This document shows positions 46,593-56,248 of a DNA stretch of 64,000 nt, piece after piece. The translations under genes and the position numbers were made by a program. The stretch is from the NCBI GenBank assembly GCA_017526525.1, contig JAFXRG010000066.1, forward strand, positions 111,208-175,207, written 5' to 3'. Within the stretch, counting starts at the first letter, position 1; each line of letters starts with the position of its first letter. The notes beneath the pieces are model-generated. The model was not told where the DNA came from. It saw only the letters and a list, made by a program, of their open reading frames with translations, and did not search any database. Origin of the DNA: Clostridia bacterium. Its GTDB lineage: Bacteria; Bacillota; Clostridia; Christensenellales; Aristaeellaceae.

Positions 46593-47651
46593 ATGACCAG
46601 GACGATCCATGTTGGCCCGCTGCAGATGGGCGGCGGAAATCCGGTGCTGGTACAGAGCATGACCAATACGGACACACGGGATACGGAGGCAACGCTGAAG
46701 CAGATCCGGGCCCTGCATGCGGCAGGATGCGATCTGGTGCGGGTCAGCGTGTATGACGAAGCCTGTGCGGAAGCGGTGAAGACCCTGGTGGACGGAAGCC
46801 CCGTGCCGCTGGTGGCGGACATTCATTTTGACCATAAGCTGGCCATTCGCTCTGCGGAAAACGGCATTGCCAAGCTTCGGATCAATCCAGGCAATATCGG
46901 CGGGGAAGCGCACGTGCGGGAACTGGCGGACTGCGCGAAGGCCCACGGGATTCCGATCCGGATCGGGGTGAACAGCGGTTCGGCGGAAAAGGATCTGCTG
47001 GAAAAATACGGCGGACCGACCGCGGAATGCCTGGTGGAAAGCGCCCTGAAACATGTGCGGATGCTGGAAAAGGCCGGGTTTGAGGATATCGCGCTGAGCA
47101 TGAAGAGCAGCGATGTAAAAACCACGATTGAGGCCTATCGGATGGCCCACAGGCGGTGTGACTATCCCCTGCATGTGGGTGTGACGGAAGCGGGACTGCC
47201 GGGGCAGGGCACGGTGAAGAGCGCCATCGGGATCGGCGCGCTGCTGGCGGACGGGATCGGCGATACTATCCGGGTGAGCCTCAGCGGCGATCCCGTGCCG
47301 GAGGCGGCAGCGGCCTGGGATATTCTGCGGGCGCTGAACCTGCGAACCCGGGGGGTGCAGCTGATTGCCTGCCCCACCTGCGGACGGACCTGCATTCCGG
47401 TGGAAGCCATTGCCCGCCGGGTGGAAGCGGAGCTGGCGGACCTGACGGTGCCGCTGAAGGTGGCGGTGATGGGCTGCGTGGTCAACGGGCTCGGCGAAGG
47501 CAGGGAGGCCGATGTGGGAATTGCCGGCGGAAAAACAGGCGGCGTGCTGTTTGCCAAAGGGCAGGAGCCCCGGAAGGTGGAAGGCGACCTGGCGGATGTG
47601 CTGATCGCCGAAGCGCGCGCAATGGCGGAAGGAAAACAGAAACAAGGGTGA
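46593..47651 (+). CDS. ispG: 4-hydroxy-3-methylbut-2-enyl diphosphate synthase
   Basis: Penultimate MEP pathway enzyme, needing a 4Fe-4S cluster. The 352 residues have the N-terminal barrel (VLVQSMTNTDTRD; PLVADIHFDHKLAI) and the C-terminal cluster domain with CPTCGRTCIPVEAIA (about 262-276) and VAVMGCVVNGLGEGREADVG (about 290-309) supplying the cysteines. The cluster could be supplied by the SufC-SufB/D pair 6 kb downstream. It directly precedes polC by three bases. Confidence 0.96.
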   Translation: MTRTIHVGPLQMGGGNPVLVQSMTNTDTRDTEATLKQIRALHAAGCDLVRVSVYDEACAEAVKTLVDGSPVPLVADIHFDHKLAIRSAENGIAKLRINPGNIGGEAHVRELADCAKAHGIPIRIGVNSGSAEKDLLEKYGGPTAECLVESALKHVRMLEKAGFEDIALSMKSSDVKTTIEAYRMAHRRCDYPLHVGVTEAGLPGQGTVKSAIGIGALLADGIGDTIRVSLSGDPVPEAAAAWDILRALNLRTRGVQLIACPTCGRTCIPVEAIARRVEAELADLTVPLKVAVMGCVVNGLGEGREADVGIAGGKTGGVLFAKGQEPRKVEGDLADVLIAEARAMAEGKQKQG

Positions 47652-47654
47652 ACT

Positions 47655-50600
47655 ATGAGCTATGATGAGCTGATGGCCCGGATCGGGCGGGAAATTCCGG
47701 AACTGGCCGGAAAGCTTTCCGCCCCCCGGGTCACCTATGTCAAATCCATCAAAAAAACCTATATTTCCTTTGAATCGGAAGTACTGGCCGGGGAAAAACA
47801 GTTTCTGCAGCTGGAGAATATTCTGCGGAGTATTTTCCCGGGACATTCCCTGTCGGTACGGGTGGTGTCCAAGGGCCTGAAACAGAAATTCCTGGAAAAT
47901 CCCATGCCTTACCGGCAGGTGCTGGACGACTTCCTGCGACGGAATTATCCTTCCTCGGCGGGCTGGGTGGGCCAGATCAGCTGGCGGATTGAGAAGAACC
48001 AGCTGAGCGGCAGCGATCTGCCGGCCGGGGAGGAAGAGGCGCTGCTGACGCTGGTGTTCCCGGATGAAGTCAGCCTGCAGGTTATGTCCGAAAAGAATGC
48101 GGGAGCCCGGCTGGCGGTGGCGATTCATGATATTTTCGATGCCCGGGTACGGGTGGAAATGACCGTGGAAGGCAACCGGGAGGAACGCCTGAGAAAGTTG
48201 CTGGAAGAGCGCCGGGAAATGGTGGTTATGGTCACCCGGGAGGAAATGGAAAAACGGTCCGGTCCGGAAAGCGGGAAGACGGCGGAAAAGGCGGAGAAAC
48301 AGGAAGAAAAGAAACCCCGGCCCCGGAAAGCCCCGAAAAAAAAGGAAAAGGCGCCGGAGACGGAAACCGCCTTCGACCCGGATGCGCCCGTTGTGGGCAA
48401 GCCCATTATCGGCCGCAGCATTGCGGACCGGCCGGTGGAAATCCGGGAGCTTACCAGCGAAAGCGGCCTGACGGTGATCCAGGGCGAGGTTTTCAAGCTG
48501 GAAACCCGGGAACTGAAAGGCGGCGAAATGCTGCTGCTGACTTTTGCGGTGACAGATTACACCAGCTCCATTCTCTGCAAATATTTCTTCCGGTACCGGG
48601 CCCGTTACGCCCGGAAGGGCGAAGGGGAGGCAACCCCGATTACCGACGAGGAGCGGCAGGCGGTTGCAGACAAGGTGAACCGGATCAAAGCCGGCATGAA
48701 CGTGAAGATCCGGGGAGAATGCCTTTACGACAACTATGCCCGGGAGCTGTCTGTCACGGTGCGGGACCTGGTGGAAACGGAGAAGGAGGAGCGGGAGGAT
48801 ACTGCCGAGGAAAAACGGGTGGAGCTGCACATGCACACCAATATGTCCACCATGGACGCCCTGACGCCGGTGGAAAAGCTGATTGAACGGGCGGTGAAAT
48901 GGGGACATCCGGCGGTGGCTGTGACGGATCACGGAGTGCTTCAGTCCTTTCCGGCAGCCTTCCGGGCGGCCAAAGGAAAGATTAAGCTGATTCCGGGATG
49001 CGAAGGCTACCTGATCGATGAGAACGCGATTGTTTCCGGGGCGGACGGAAGACCCTACGACGGGCCGATCGTGGTGCTGGATTTTGAAAGCACGGGCCTG
49101 AACACCGGGAAAGCGCGGATTATTGAGGTCGGGGCCGTGAAGCTGGTGGAGGGTACGGTTACGGAAACCTTCGAACAGCTGGTGGATCCGGAGGAAATGC
49201 TGCCTCCGAAAATCACAGAGATCACCGGCATCACGGACGCCAGCCTGCAGGGACAGCCGAAGGCGGCGGAGGTGCTGCCGCGGCTGCTGGAGTTTATCGG
49301 GGACGCGCCGATTGCGGCACATAACGCTTCCTTCGACGCCGGGCTGCTGCGGAGCGAACTGAAACGGCTGAACCTGAAATTCAGCGCTCCGGTGATGGAT
49401 ACGCTGACCTATGCGCGGAAACTGTATCCGAAGCTGAAATCCTATAAGCTGGGCGCTTTGTGCAAGCACCTGGGCGTCAGCCTGAAAAACGCCCACCGGG
49501 CGGTACACGACGCGGCGGCCACGGCCCAGTGCCTGGCGGGAATGCTCTCGGAAACCCGGGAAAGATATCCGGAGATCAAAACAGACCGGCAGCTGAACGC
49601 GGAGCTGCAGGGCGGCGCTATCGGGGAAAGCTGGCATATTATCCTGCTGGCCAGGAACCGGACCGGCCTGGTGAACCTGAACCGGCTGGTTTCCATCAGC
49701 CACCTGGAGTACTTCAAGCGGACGCCCCATATGCCCCGGGCGCTGATCAGCCAGTATCGGGAAGGCCTGATTGTGGGCAGCGCCTGCGAGGCCGGGGAAC
49801 TGTTCCGGGCGGTAGCCCGGGGCGAAGACATGGAAAGGCTGAAGGAAATTGCTTCCTTCTACGACTATCTGGAAATCCAGCCCATCGGCAACAACGCCTT
49901 TATGCTCCGCAAGGGAGAAGCGGACTCGGAGGAAGAGCTGCGGAACATGAACCGGACGATTGTCCGGCTGGGGGAGGAAATGGGCAAGCCCGTCGTGGCT
50001 ACGGGGGACGTTCATTTCCTGGACCCCCGGGATGCCGTGGGCCGGGCGATCATACAGGCCGGCATGAAATATGAGGACGCGGACCTGCAGCCTCCCCTGT
50101 ATTTCAAGACCACCGATGAAATGCTGGAGGAATTCAGCTATCTGGGGAAAGAAAAAGCCCGGGAGGTCGTGATTGACAACCCGCGGAAAATCGCGGAACA
50201 GGTGGAGGACATCCGGCTGTTCCCCAAGCATCCCAAAGGAGAGGATACCTTCCAGCCCTACTGGGATTTTGCCGAGGATATGATCCAGGAGATGACCTGG
50301 ACCACCGCCATGGAGATGTACGGCAATCCGCTGCCGGAGCTGGTGGAAAACCGGCTGACCAAGGAACTGAAATCCATTGTCGGCTACGGGTACTGCACGC
50401 TGTATGCCATTGCCCAGAAGCTGGTATCCCGTTCCCTGCAGGACGGATACCTGGTGGGAAGCCGCGGCAGCGTCGGCTCCAGCCTGGTGGCGCGGATGTG
50501 CGGCATTACGGAGGTGAACGCGCTTCCGCCCCATTACCGCTGCACCCGCTGCCGGAAGGGCTTCTTTGACGTGGACAAGAGCCAGTATCACGTGGGGGTG

Positions 50601-52121
50601 GACCTGCCGGACCGGGACTGCCCGGATTGCGGACAGAAGCTTACCAAGGACGGATTTGATATACCCTTCGAGGTTTTCCTGGGATTCGAAGGGGACAAGG
50701 TGCCGGATATCGACCTGAACTTTTCCGGCGAATACCAGAACAAGGCGCATCATTACGTGGAAGAGCTGTTCGGTCACGACCACGTATTCCGGGCCGGAAC
50801 CATCAGCGGCCTGGCGGACAAAACGGCCTACGGCTATGCCATGAAATACCTGGAGGAACGCGGCATCCAGGCGGGCAATGCGGAAAAGGAGCGCCTGGCG
50901 CTAGAATGCACGGGGGTCAAGCGCACCACCGGCCAGCATCCCGGCGGCATGGTGGTGGTTCCCCTGGAGTATGAAATTTATGATTTTACAGCGGTGCAGC
51001 ACCCGGCGGACGACCTGGAAAGCGACTTTACCACCACGCACTTTGATTTCAACTCCATGCACGATATCCTGGTGAAACTGGATTGCCTGGGACACGATGA
51101 TCCCACCATGCTCCACGAGCTGGAAAAGCTGACCGGCATCAATTTCAAGGATGTGCCGCTGGATGATCCGGATGTCAGGGATCTGTTTACGTCCCCGAAG
51201 GTGCTGGGGGTTACCAGTGAGGACATCCTGTGCAATACGGGGACCTACGGCGTGCCGGAATTCGGTACGGGATTTGTCCGTGGAATGCTGGAGGAGACCA
51301 AACCCCATACCATGGAGGAACTGCTGCGGATTTCCGGCCTGAGCCACGGAACGGACGTGTGGCTGGGCAATGCCCAGGAGATCATTGCTTCCGGAACGGC
51401 GACGCTGAGCGAATGCGTCTGCTGCCGGGACGATATTATGAACTACCTGATCGACAAGGGCGTGAAGCCAAAGCTGGCATTCACCACCATGGAAAGCGTC
51501 CGGAAGGGGAAAGGCCTGAAGCCGGAAATGGAACAGGCCATGCTGGACAACCAGGTGCCGGACTGGTTTATGGACAGCTGCAAAAAGATCAAATACATGT
51601 TCCCCAAGGGGCATGCCGTGGCTTATGTGACGATGGCGCTGCGGGTGGCCTGGTTTAAGGTGCATGAACCGCTGGCCTACTACTGCGCCTATTTTACGGT
51701 GCGCGGGGACGGCTTTGACGCTGCGACCATGATCCTGAGCCCGGAGGCTGCCCGGCAGCGGATTACCGAAATCCGGAACATGGATAAACCCACGGCCCGG
51801 GACAAGGATACGGCGACCTGCCTGGAACTGGTTCTGGAAATGAACCTGCGGGGCATCCGGTTCCTGCCGGTGGATCTGTATCGCAGCGATGTGCGCAGCT
51901 TCCGGATTGAGGACGGAAATATCCGGTGTCCCTTTATCAGCCTGCCGGGACTGGGCGAAAGCGCCGCGGTGCAGATTGCCGAAGCCCGGAAGGACGGACG
52001 CTTCCTGAGCATTGAGGATCTCCGGAACCGGGGAAAGGTCGGCAGCGCGGTGATTGATATGCTGCGGGCCCACGGCGCCCTGGAAGGACTGACGGAAACC
52101 AATCAGATCAGCATGTTCTGA
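47655..52121 (+). CDS. polC: DNA polymerase III, PolC-type alpha subunit
   Basis: Main replicative polymerase of Firmicutes, 1488 residues. After an N-terminal region and a charged linker (about 195-240) comes an OB domain (about 275-360). The PHP domain starts with VELHMHTNMSTMDALTP near 390. The inserted proofreading DEDDh exonuclease begins with VVLDFESTGLNTGKARIIEVG near 475. The polymerase core has a zinc-binding block (CTRCRKGFFD, then CPDCGQK, about 965-995) and the catalytic PDIDLNFSGEYQ near 1017. Domain order and length match the family. It closes the frr-ispG cluster. Confidence 0.97.
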   Translation: MSYDELMARIGREIPELAGKLSAPRVTYVKSIKKTYISFESEVLAGEKQFLQLENILRSIFPGHSLSVRVVSKGLKQKFLENPMPYRQVLDDFLRRNYPSSAGWVGQISWRIEKNQLSGSDLPAGEEEALLTLVFPDEVSLQVMSEKNAGARLAVAIHDIFDARVRVEMTVEGNREERLRKLLEERREMVVMVTREEMEKRSGPESGKTAEKAEKQEEKKPRPRKAPKKKEKAPETETAFDPDAPVVGKPIIGRSIADRPVEIRELTSESGLTVIQGEVFKLETRELKGGEMLLLTFAVTDYTSSILCKYFFRYRARYARKGEGEATPITDEERQAVADKVNRIKAGMNVKIRGECLYDNYARELSVTVRDLVETEKEEREDTAEEKRVELHMHTNMSTMDALTPVEKLIERAVKWGHPAVAVTDHGVLQSFPAAFRAAKGKIKLIPGCEGYLIDENAIVSGADGRPYDGPIVVLDFESTGLNTGKARIIEVGAVKLVEGTVTETFEQLVDPEEMLPPKITEITGITDASLQGQPKAAEVLPRLLEFIGDAPIAAHNASFDAGLLRSELKRLNLKFSAPVMDTLTYARKLYPKLKSYKLGALCKHLGVSLKNAHRAVHDAAATAQCLAGMLSETRERYPEIKTDRQLNAELQGGAIGESWHIILLARNRTGLVNLNRLVSISHLEYFKRTPHMPRALISQYREGLIVGSACEAGELFRAVARGEDMERLKEIASFYDYLEIQPIGNNAFMLRKGEADSEEELRNMNRTIVRLGEEMGKPVVATGDVHFLDPRDAVGRAIIQAGMKYEDADLQPPLYFKTTDEMLEEFSYLGKEKAREVVIDNPRKIAEQVEDIRLFPKHPKGEDTFQPYWDFAEDMIQEMTWTTAMEMYGNPLPELVENRLTKELKSIVGYGYCTLYAIAQKLVSRSLQDGYLVGSRGSVGSSLVARMCGITEVNALPPHYRCTRCRKGFFDVDKSQYHVGVDLPDRDCPDCGQKLTKDGFDIPFEVFLGFEGDKVPDIDLNFSGEYQNKAHHYVEELFGHDHVFRAGTISGLADKTAYGYAMKYLEERGIQAGNAEKERLALECTGVKRTTGQHPGGMVVVPLEYEIYDFTAVQHPADDLESDFTTTHFDFNSMHDILVKLDCLGHDDPTMLHELEKLTGINFKDVPLDDPDVRDLFTSPKVLGVTSEDILCNTGTYGVPEFGTGFVRGMLEETKPHTMEELLRISGLSHGTDVWLGNAQEIIASGTATLSECVCCRDDIMNYLIDKGVKPKLAFTTMESVRKGKGLKPEMEQAMLDNQVPDWFMDSCKKIKYMFPKGHAVAYVTMALRVAWFKVHEPLAYYCAYFTVRGDGFDAATMILSPEAARQRITEIRNMDKPTARDKDTATCLELVLEMNLRGIRFLPVDLYRSDVRSFRIEDGNIRCPFISLPGLGESAAVQIAEARKDGRFLSIEDLRNRGKVGSAVIDMLRAHGALEGLTETNQISMF

Positions 52122-52195
52122 GGCCGGGCAGGATTCGGAGCTTTTCATGAAGAACTAATACAGGTAACGGATCTCTTCGGAAAGGAGGGGGAAAC

Positions 52196-52534
52196 ATGCA
52201 GCGCACAATGACCATCAAAGGCTTTTTGATTATTCTGGCCCTGATCCTGGCGGTGTTCCTGGTTCTCCACCTGACCATGAAGGGAGATCTTTCCCGGAAG
52301 GCGGAACAGGAAAATGCAATGAAAATTGCCCTGGCCAGGCTTCAGGAAGAGGAAAAGGACCTGAAAGCCCAGCTGAGCATCGTCGGGACAGAGGACTTTA
52401 TCGTCTCCAGCGCGCGGGAAAATTATTCCTACATCAGCCGGGACGATATACGGTTTGAGTTTTCCAACCCGGAAGTGCTGTCTGCCTACACGGAGGCGGA
52501 ACTGAGGATTCTTGTGGACGAAATGGCGGACTGA
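52196..52534 (+). CDS. Septum formation initiator, DivIC/FtsB-like
   Basis: A 112-residue bitopic protein: a short cytoplasmic start, one membrane helix (about 8-26), a coiled coil (about 35-65, LQEEEKDLKAQL) and the family's C-terminal motif (DFIVSSARENYSYISRDDIRFEF), in which the residues after the coil resemble the EDYIEKLAREKL pattern of DivIC/FtsB. Such proteins form the FtsL-DivIB-DivIC complex of the divisome. It has a strong AAGGAGGGGG site and lies 74 bp after polC. Confidence 0.85.
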   Translation: MQRTMTIKGFLIILALILAVFLVLHLTMKGDLSRKAEQENAMKIALARLQEEEKDLKAQLSIVGTEDFIVSSARENYSYISRDDIRFEFSNPEVLSAYTEAELRILVDEMAD

Positions 52535-52554
52535 GAGCCGGAGGAGGCATTCCC

Positions 52555-53493
52555 ATGAAAGCTGCTGTGATCGGAATCGGATCCAATTCAGTGCGGTCGC
52601 TGGTTGCGCAAAATCAGGACGGGGTGTTTGAACGCCTTTACCGGGGGCGGGAAGGAACCCGCCTTTTTGCGGGGCTGGACGATCGGGGAATGCTGAAGGA
52701 AGAAAGCATCCGGAAAACGGCGGACGCCGTCGGAAGAATGGTGGAAGCCATTCGGGCCAATGGAGTGAACGAATTCAGCATTTTTGCCACCAGCGCGGCA
52801 AGGGATGCGGCCAACGGGCAGGATTTTCTCAGGGCGGTGGAAGCAGCGGCCGGAACGGTGCCGGAAATTCTTACCGGGGAACAGGAAGCGTGCCTGAGCT
52901 TCCTGGGAGCTTCCCGGGCGGTGAAGGACGAATGCTACTGCGGTGTGATAGACATCGGCGGCGGAAGCACGGAGATTGTTACCGGGCAGGGAGAAAACGT
53001 GGAATGCGCCTTTTCCTGCCAGATGGGAGCGGTCCGGCTGTTCCGGGAGGTTCCCATCCGCCGGAAGGAGGATATGGAGGCTGTCAGGAAATATGCCGCG
53101 GAGATCCTGGAAAAGAAGCTGGCGGAGCAGGGAGAAATCCGGCTGCCGGAAACCTGGATCGGCACCGGCGGAACCTTTACCACGATGGCAGCGATGGTAA
53201 AGGAAATTCCCTGGACAGCCCGCACCCGGATGCACGGAACCCGGGTGACCCGGGAGGAAATCCGGGACATCGGGGAAAAGCTGGCCGGAATGCCGCTGGA
53301 AGAGCGGATCCGCCTTCCCGGACTGCAGCCCGGCCGGGCGGATATTGTGGTGCATGGAATCTGCATTCTGCTGACGGTGATGGAACGGTTTGAGATCGGA
53401 ACCATCACGGTCAGCGAATGGGGAAATATGGACGGCTACCTGTGGAAACAGCTGATGCAGGGGCAAGCCGTACGGACGGAATATCAGGAGTAG
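52555..53493 (+). CDS. Ppx/GppA family exopolyphosphatase
   Basis: The 312-residue protein has the sugar-kinase/Hsp70 fold of Ppx/GppA: KAAVIGIGSNSVRSLVA at the start (phosphate loop 1), FATSAARDAANG (about 80-91), EILTGEQEACLSFLG (about 103-117) and VIDIGGGSTEIVTG (about 128-141, phosphate loop 2). It corresponds to the short two-domain form, hydrolysing polyphosphate or (p)ppGpp. It follows the divIC-like gene and precedes sufC with short gaps, a placement also seen for DivIC and Ppx in other Firmicutes. Confidence 0.9.
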   Translation: MKAAVIGIGSNSVRSLVAQNQDGVFERLYRGREGTRLFAGLDDRGMLKEESIRKTADAVGRMVEAIRANGVNEFSIFATSAARDAANGQDFLRAVEAAAGTVPEILTGEQEACLSFLGASRAVKDECYCGVIDIGGGSTEIVTGQGENVECAFSCQMGAVRLFREVPIRRKEDMEAVRKYAAEILEKKLAEQGEIRLPETWIGTGGTFTTMAAMVKEIPWTARTRMHGTRVTREEIRDIGEKLAGMPLEERIRLPGLQPGRADIVVHGICILLTVMERFEIGTITVSEWGNMDGYLWKQLMQGQAVRTEYQE

Positions 53494-53502
53494 AAAGTAA
53501 GT

Positions 53503-54261
53503 ATGCTGGAACTGAGAAATGTTTCCTTCCAGGTGGATGAGGAAGGAAAAGAAAAGGAAATTGTCCGGGATATCAGCCTGACGGTGCCGGAAAGGAAACT
53601 GATCGTGGTTACCGGCCCCAACGGCGGCGGAAAATCCACCCTGGCCCGCCTGATCTCGGGGATCGAGAAACCTACCGGGGGACGGATTTTCTTCGGTGGG
53701 GAGGATATTACGGAAAAAAGCGTGACGGAACGGTCCCGCATGGGCATTGCCTATGCTTTTCAGCAGCCGGTGCGTTTCAAAGGCATCCGGGTGCTGGACC
53801 TGGTCCGCATTGCTGCGGGAAAAACGGTATCGGTGGGGGAAGCCTGTGAGTACCTTGCCGCGGTGGGCCTGTGCGCCCGGGATTATGTGAACCGGGAAGT
53901 CAACGCGAGCCTGTCCGGCGGAGAATTGAAACGGATCGAGATTGCCACGGTGCTGGCACGGCATGCAAAGCTGTCGGTGTTTGACGAGCCGGAAGCAGGC
54001 ATCGACCTGTGGAGCTTCCGGAACCTGATTGACGTATTCCGGAATATGCGGGAAGCGATTGCAGACAGTTCGATCCTGGTGATCTCCCATCAGGAACGGA
54101 TCCTGAATATCGCGGATGAGATCATCGTGATCCGGGACGGCCGGGTGGACCGGCAGGGTTCCCGGGAGGAAATCTATCCTTCCCTGGAGGCGGACAGCGC
54201 TGAACCTGAAGCCTGCGAACGCCTGATCCAGGCCATGGGAGAGAAGGAGGGGGACGCGTGA
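53503..54261 (+). CDS. SufC-type Fe-S assembly ATPase (SmsC)
   Basis: The 252-residue ABC ATPase has Walker A GPNGGGKSTLARLI (about 44-57), a SufC-like AFQQPVRFKGIRV Q-loop (about 85-97), signature LSGGELKRIEIATVLAR and Walker B SVFDEPEAGIDLWSF, the last a SufC hallmark. It powers Fe-S cluster assembly with its scaffold partner, here the overlapping downstream sufB/D gene. No cysteine desulfurase (SufS) or SufU is next to it, so this is the minimal two-gene type described as SMS in archaea and some Firmicutes. Confidence 0.9.
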   Translation: MLELRNVSFQVDEEGKEKEIVRDISLTVPERKLIVVTGPNGGGKSTLARLISGIEKPTGGRIFFGGEDITEKSVTERSRMGIAYAFQQPVRFKGIRVLDLVRIAAGKTVSVGEACEYLAAVGLCARDYVNREVNASLSGGELKRIEIATVLARHAKLSVFDEPEAGIDLWSFRNLIDVFRNMREAIADSSILVISHQERILNIADEIIVIRDGRVDRQGSREEIYPSLEADSAEPEACERLIQAMGEKEGDA

Positions 54262-55178
54262 TGGATGAGATCCAGAGAAGGCTGCTGCTGGAAGTGGCGG
54301 ATCTGCATGAGGTGCCGGAAGGCGCGTATAACATCCGCGCCAACAGCCAGTCTGCCGGACGCCGTTCCACCGCCAATATTGAAATCACCTCCAAAACGGA
54401 GGTCAGCGGCCTGGAAATCCGGATCCGTCCGGGCACCAGGAACGAAAGCGTGCACATTCCCGTTGTGATGACGGAAAGCGGCCTGAAAGAGGTGGTTTAC
54501 AACGACTTCTATGTGGGCGAGGGCGCGGACGTGGTGATCGTTGCCGGGTGCGGCATCGACAACTGCGGAAACCAGGATTCCCAGCATGACGGGATTCACC
54601 GCTTTTTCGTAGGTCCCGGCGCAAAGATCCGGTATGTGGAAAAACACTACGGCAGCGGAGACGGGAAGGGAAAACGGATCCTGAACCCGGTGACCGAAGT
54701 GTACATGGAGAGAAACAGCACCATGGAAATGGAAATGGTGCAGATCAAGGGCGTGGACGATACGATTCGCACCACCAAGGCGGTGCTGGATGCCGGCGCC
54801 AAACTGGTGGTCCGGGAACGGCTGATGACCCACGGGGTACAGCAGGCGGTCAGCACCTACAATGTGGAGCTGAACGGGGAGGGCTCCAGCGCGGATGTGG
54901 TGAGCCGTTCCGTTGCCCGGGATCAGTCCTTCCAGAAGTTTGATGCAAAGGTGATCGGCAGGGCGCCCTGCAGCGGACACACGGAATGCGATTCCATCAT
55001 CATGGACCAGGGCCGGATCCTGGCGGTTCCGGGGCTGGAAGCCGATCATGTGGACGCTTCGCTGTTCCATGAAGCCGCCATCGGTAAAATTGCCGGTGAA
55101 CAGCTGATGAAGCTGATGACGCTGGGACTGACAGAGGCAGAGGCCGAGGAACAGATTATCAACGGCTTTTTGCGCTGA
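54261..55178 (+). CDS. SufB/SufD-type Fe-S scaffold (SmsB)
   Basis: A 305-residue SufBD-family protein, shorter than classical SufB (about 465). It contains the beta-helix core with VVIVAGCGIDNCGNQDSQHD (about 91-110), a block with IRYVEKHYGSG (about 123) and the C-terminal GHTECDSIIMDQGRIL then PGLEADHVDASLFHEAAIGK, where the conserved Cys and Glu of the cluster site fall. The ATG lies in the sufC stop (TGATG); GGAGGGGG precedes it. With sufC it should make a two-protein scaffold. A 10-bp-stem terminator follows. Confidence 0.88.
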   Translation: MDEIQRRLLLEVADLHEVPEGAYNIRANSQSAGRRSTANIEITSKTEVSGLEIRIRPGTRNESVHIPVVMTESGLKEVVYNDFYVGEGADVVIVAGCGIDNCGNQDSQHDGIHRFFVGPGAKIRYVEKHYGSGDGKGKRILNPVTEVYMERNSTMEMEMVQIKGVDDTIRTTKAVLDAGAKLVVRERLMTHGVQQAVSTYNVELNGEGSSADVVSRSVARDQSFQKFDAKVIGRAPCSGHTECDSIIMDQGRILAVPGLEADHVDASLFHEAAIGKIAGEQLMKLMTLGLTEAEAEEQIINGFLR

Positions 55179-55204
55179 TAAAAAAACAGGAGATATCACA
55201 GAGA

Positions 55205-55235
55205 CCGTGAAGCCTTTCGGTTTCACGGCCTTTTT
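55205..55235 (+). terminator. Terminator after sufB/D
   Basis: A 10-bp stem (CCGTGAAGCC, 55205-55214, with GGTTTCACGG, 55219-55228, one G-T pair) around TTTC is followed by CCTTTTT. Confidence 0.87.
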
Positions 55236-55253
55236 GGATTCCGGCAAAATGAA

Positions 55254-55277
55254 AAAGCCTCCGCAATCGGAGGCTTT
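55254..55277 (-). terminator. Terminator of degV
   Basis: The perfect 10-bp stem AAAGCCTCCG (55254-55263) with CGGAGGCTTT (55268-55277) around CAAT has, on the minus strand, a run of T residues after it, so it ends minus-strand transcription from degV. Confidence 0.85.
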
Positions 55278-55293
55278 CAGTGCGGAAGACCGG

Positions 55294-56175
55294 TCAGGGC
55301 TTCCGGGTTTCCTTGCCGATGAAGCAAAGGGCGACGGTTCCGGGACCGGCATGGGCGCCGATGACGGGACCGACGTGCTCGATGAGGACTTTCGCGCCGG
55401 GCAGCTTTTGTTCAATGCTGGCCTTGACGCGCTCCGCGTCTTCCGGCGAGTCCGCGTTCAGTACCAGAATCGGGCTTTCCGCCGGATCCGGCTCAGCTTT
55501 TAACATGGCATCCACAATATAGGCCAGGGCCTTTTTCCGTCCGCGGATTTTTTCGCCGGGCTGGAGGGTTCCGTCGCTGGCTTCGACGATGATGGGCTTC
55601 AGGTCCAGCATGGTGCCGACGGCGGCGGCAGCGCCGGAGATCCGGCCGCCCCGTTTCAGGTATTTCAGGTCATCCACGGTGAAGAAAGCCTGGGAACGGA
55701 GCTTGTTGGCTTCCAGCCAGCCGGCGACTTCTTCCATGGACTTTCCGGCCCGGTACATTTCGTGCGCTTTCAGGACCAGCAGGGTCATGGGCCCGGAAAT
55801 GCTCAGGGTATCCACCACGGTCATTTTCCGGTCCGGATATTTTTTCAGCAGCTTTTCCCGGGCGGAATAAACAGCCTGCAGCGTGCAGGAAAGCTTGCTG
55901 GAGAAACCGACAAAGAGGAGATCTTTTCCGCGTTTGAAAACAGGCTCAAAATACTCCAGATATGCTTCCTCGTTCAGGGCGGAGGTAACGGGATTGGCGC
56001 CGCTGCGCATGGCGTCGTAGTAGCTTTTGTGATCCAGGGTCTGGCCCAGGTCGTCAAAGTATTCCTTGCCGTTCAGCGCATAGGGCATGTAGACAACGGG
56101 AATATCGTATTCCGCCTTCAAATGATAGGGCAGATCGCTGTCACTGTCTGTCATAAACACGTAGGGCATTTCCAT
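55294..56175 (-). CDS. DegV family fatty-acid-binding protein
   Basis: DegV/FakB proteins bind a fatty acid and present it to a kinase (FakA) for phosphorylation. The 293-residue product shows TDSDSDLPYHLKAEYDIPVV at the start, NPVTSALNEEAY (about 60), the GFSSKLSCTLQAVYSAREKL block (about 89-108) and a C-terminal GPVIGAHAGPGTVAL typical of the family. Start ATG 56175 is chosen because AAGGAGG precedes it and the predicted promoter would start transcription near 56213, inside the longer frame. No FakA gene is in the window. Confidence 0.9.
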   Translation of the reverse strand: MEMPYVFMTDSDSDLPYHLKAEYDIPVVYMPYALNGKEYFDDLGQTLDHKSYYDAMRSGANPVTSALNEEAYLEYFEPVFKRGKDLLFVGFSSKLSCTLQAVYSAREKLLKKYPDRKMTVVDTLSISGPMTLLVLKAHEMYRAGKSMEEVAGWLEANKLRSQAFFTVDDLKYLKRGGRISGAAAAVGTMLDLKPIIVEASDGTLQPGEKIRGRKKALAYIVDAMLKAEPDPAESPILVLNADSPEDAERVKASIEQKLPGAKVLIEHVGPVIGAHAGPGTVALCFIGKETRKP

Positions 56176-56219
56176 GTTGCTTTCGGCCTCCTTCGTCTGA
56201 GGGATTATAACCATCCCTT

Positions 56220-56248
56220 ATTCTATAATACGAGCGGGGAAATTGCAA
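56220..56248 (-). promoter_or_regulatory. Promoter of degV
   Basis: On the minus strand TTGCAA (56248-56243) and TAGAAT (56225-56220) are 17 bp apart. It overlaps the last codons of the upstream glycosidase gene. Confidence 0.7.

Noticed and set aside
45480-50783. A 1767-codon open frame on the minus strand over rseP, ispG and polC
   Set aside because: It is antisense to three certain genes. The sense genes rarely use TTA, CTA or TCA in the matching frame, so no stops arise. The translation is low complexity, rich in His, Gln, Pro and Arg, without domains.
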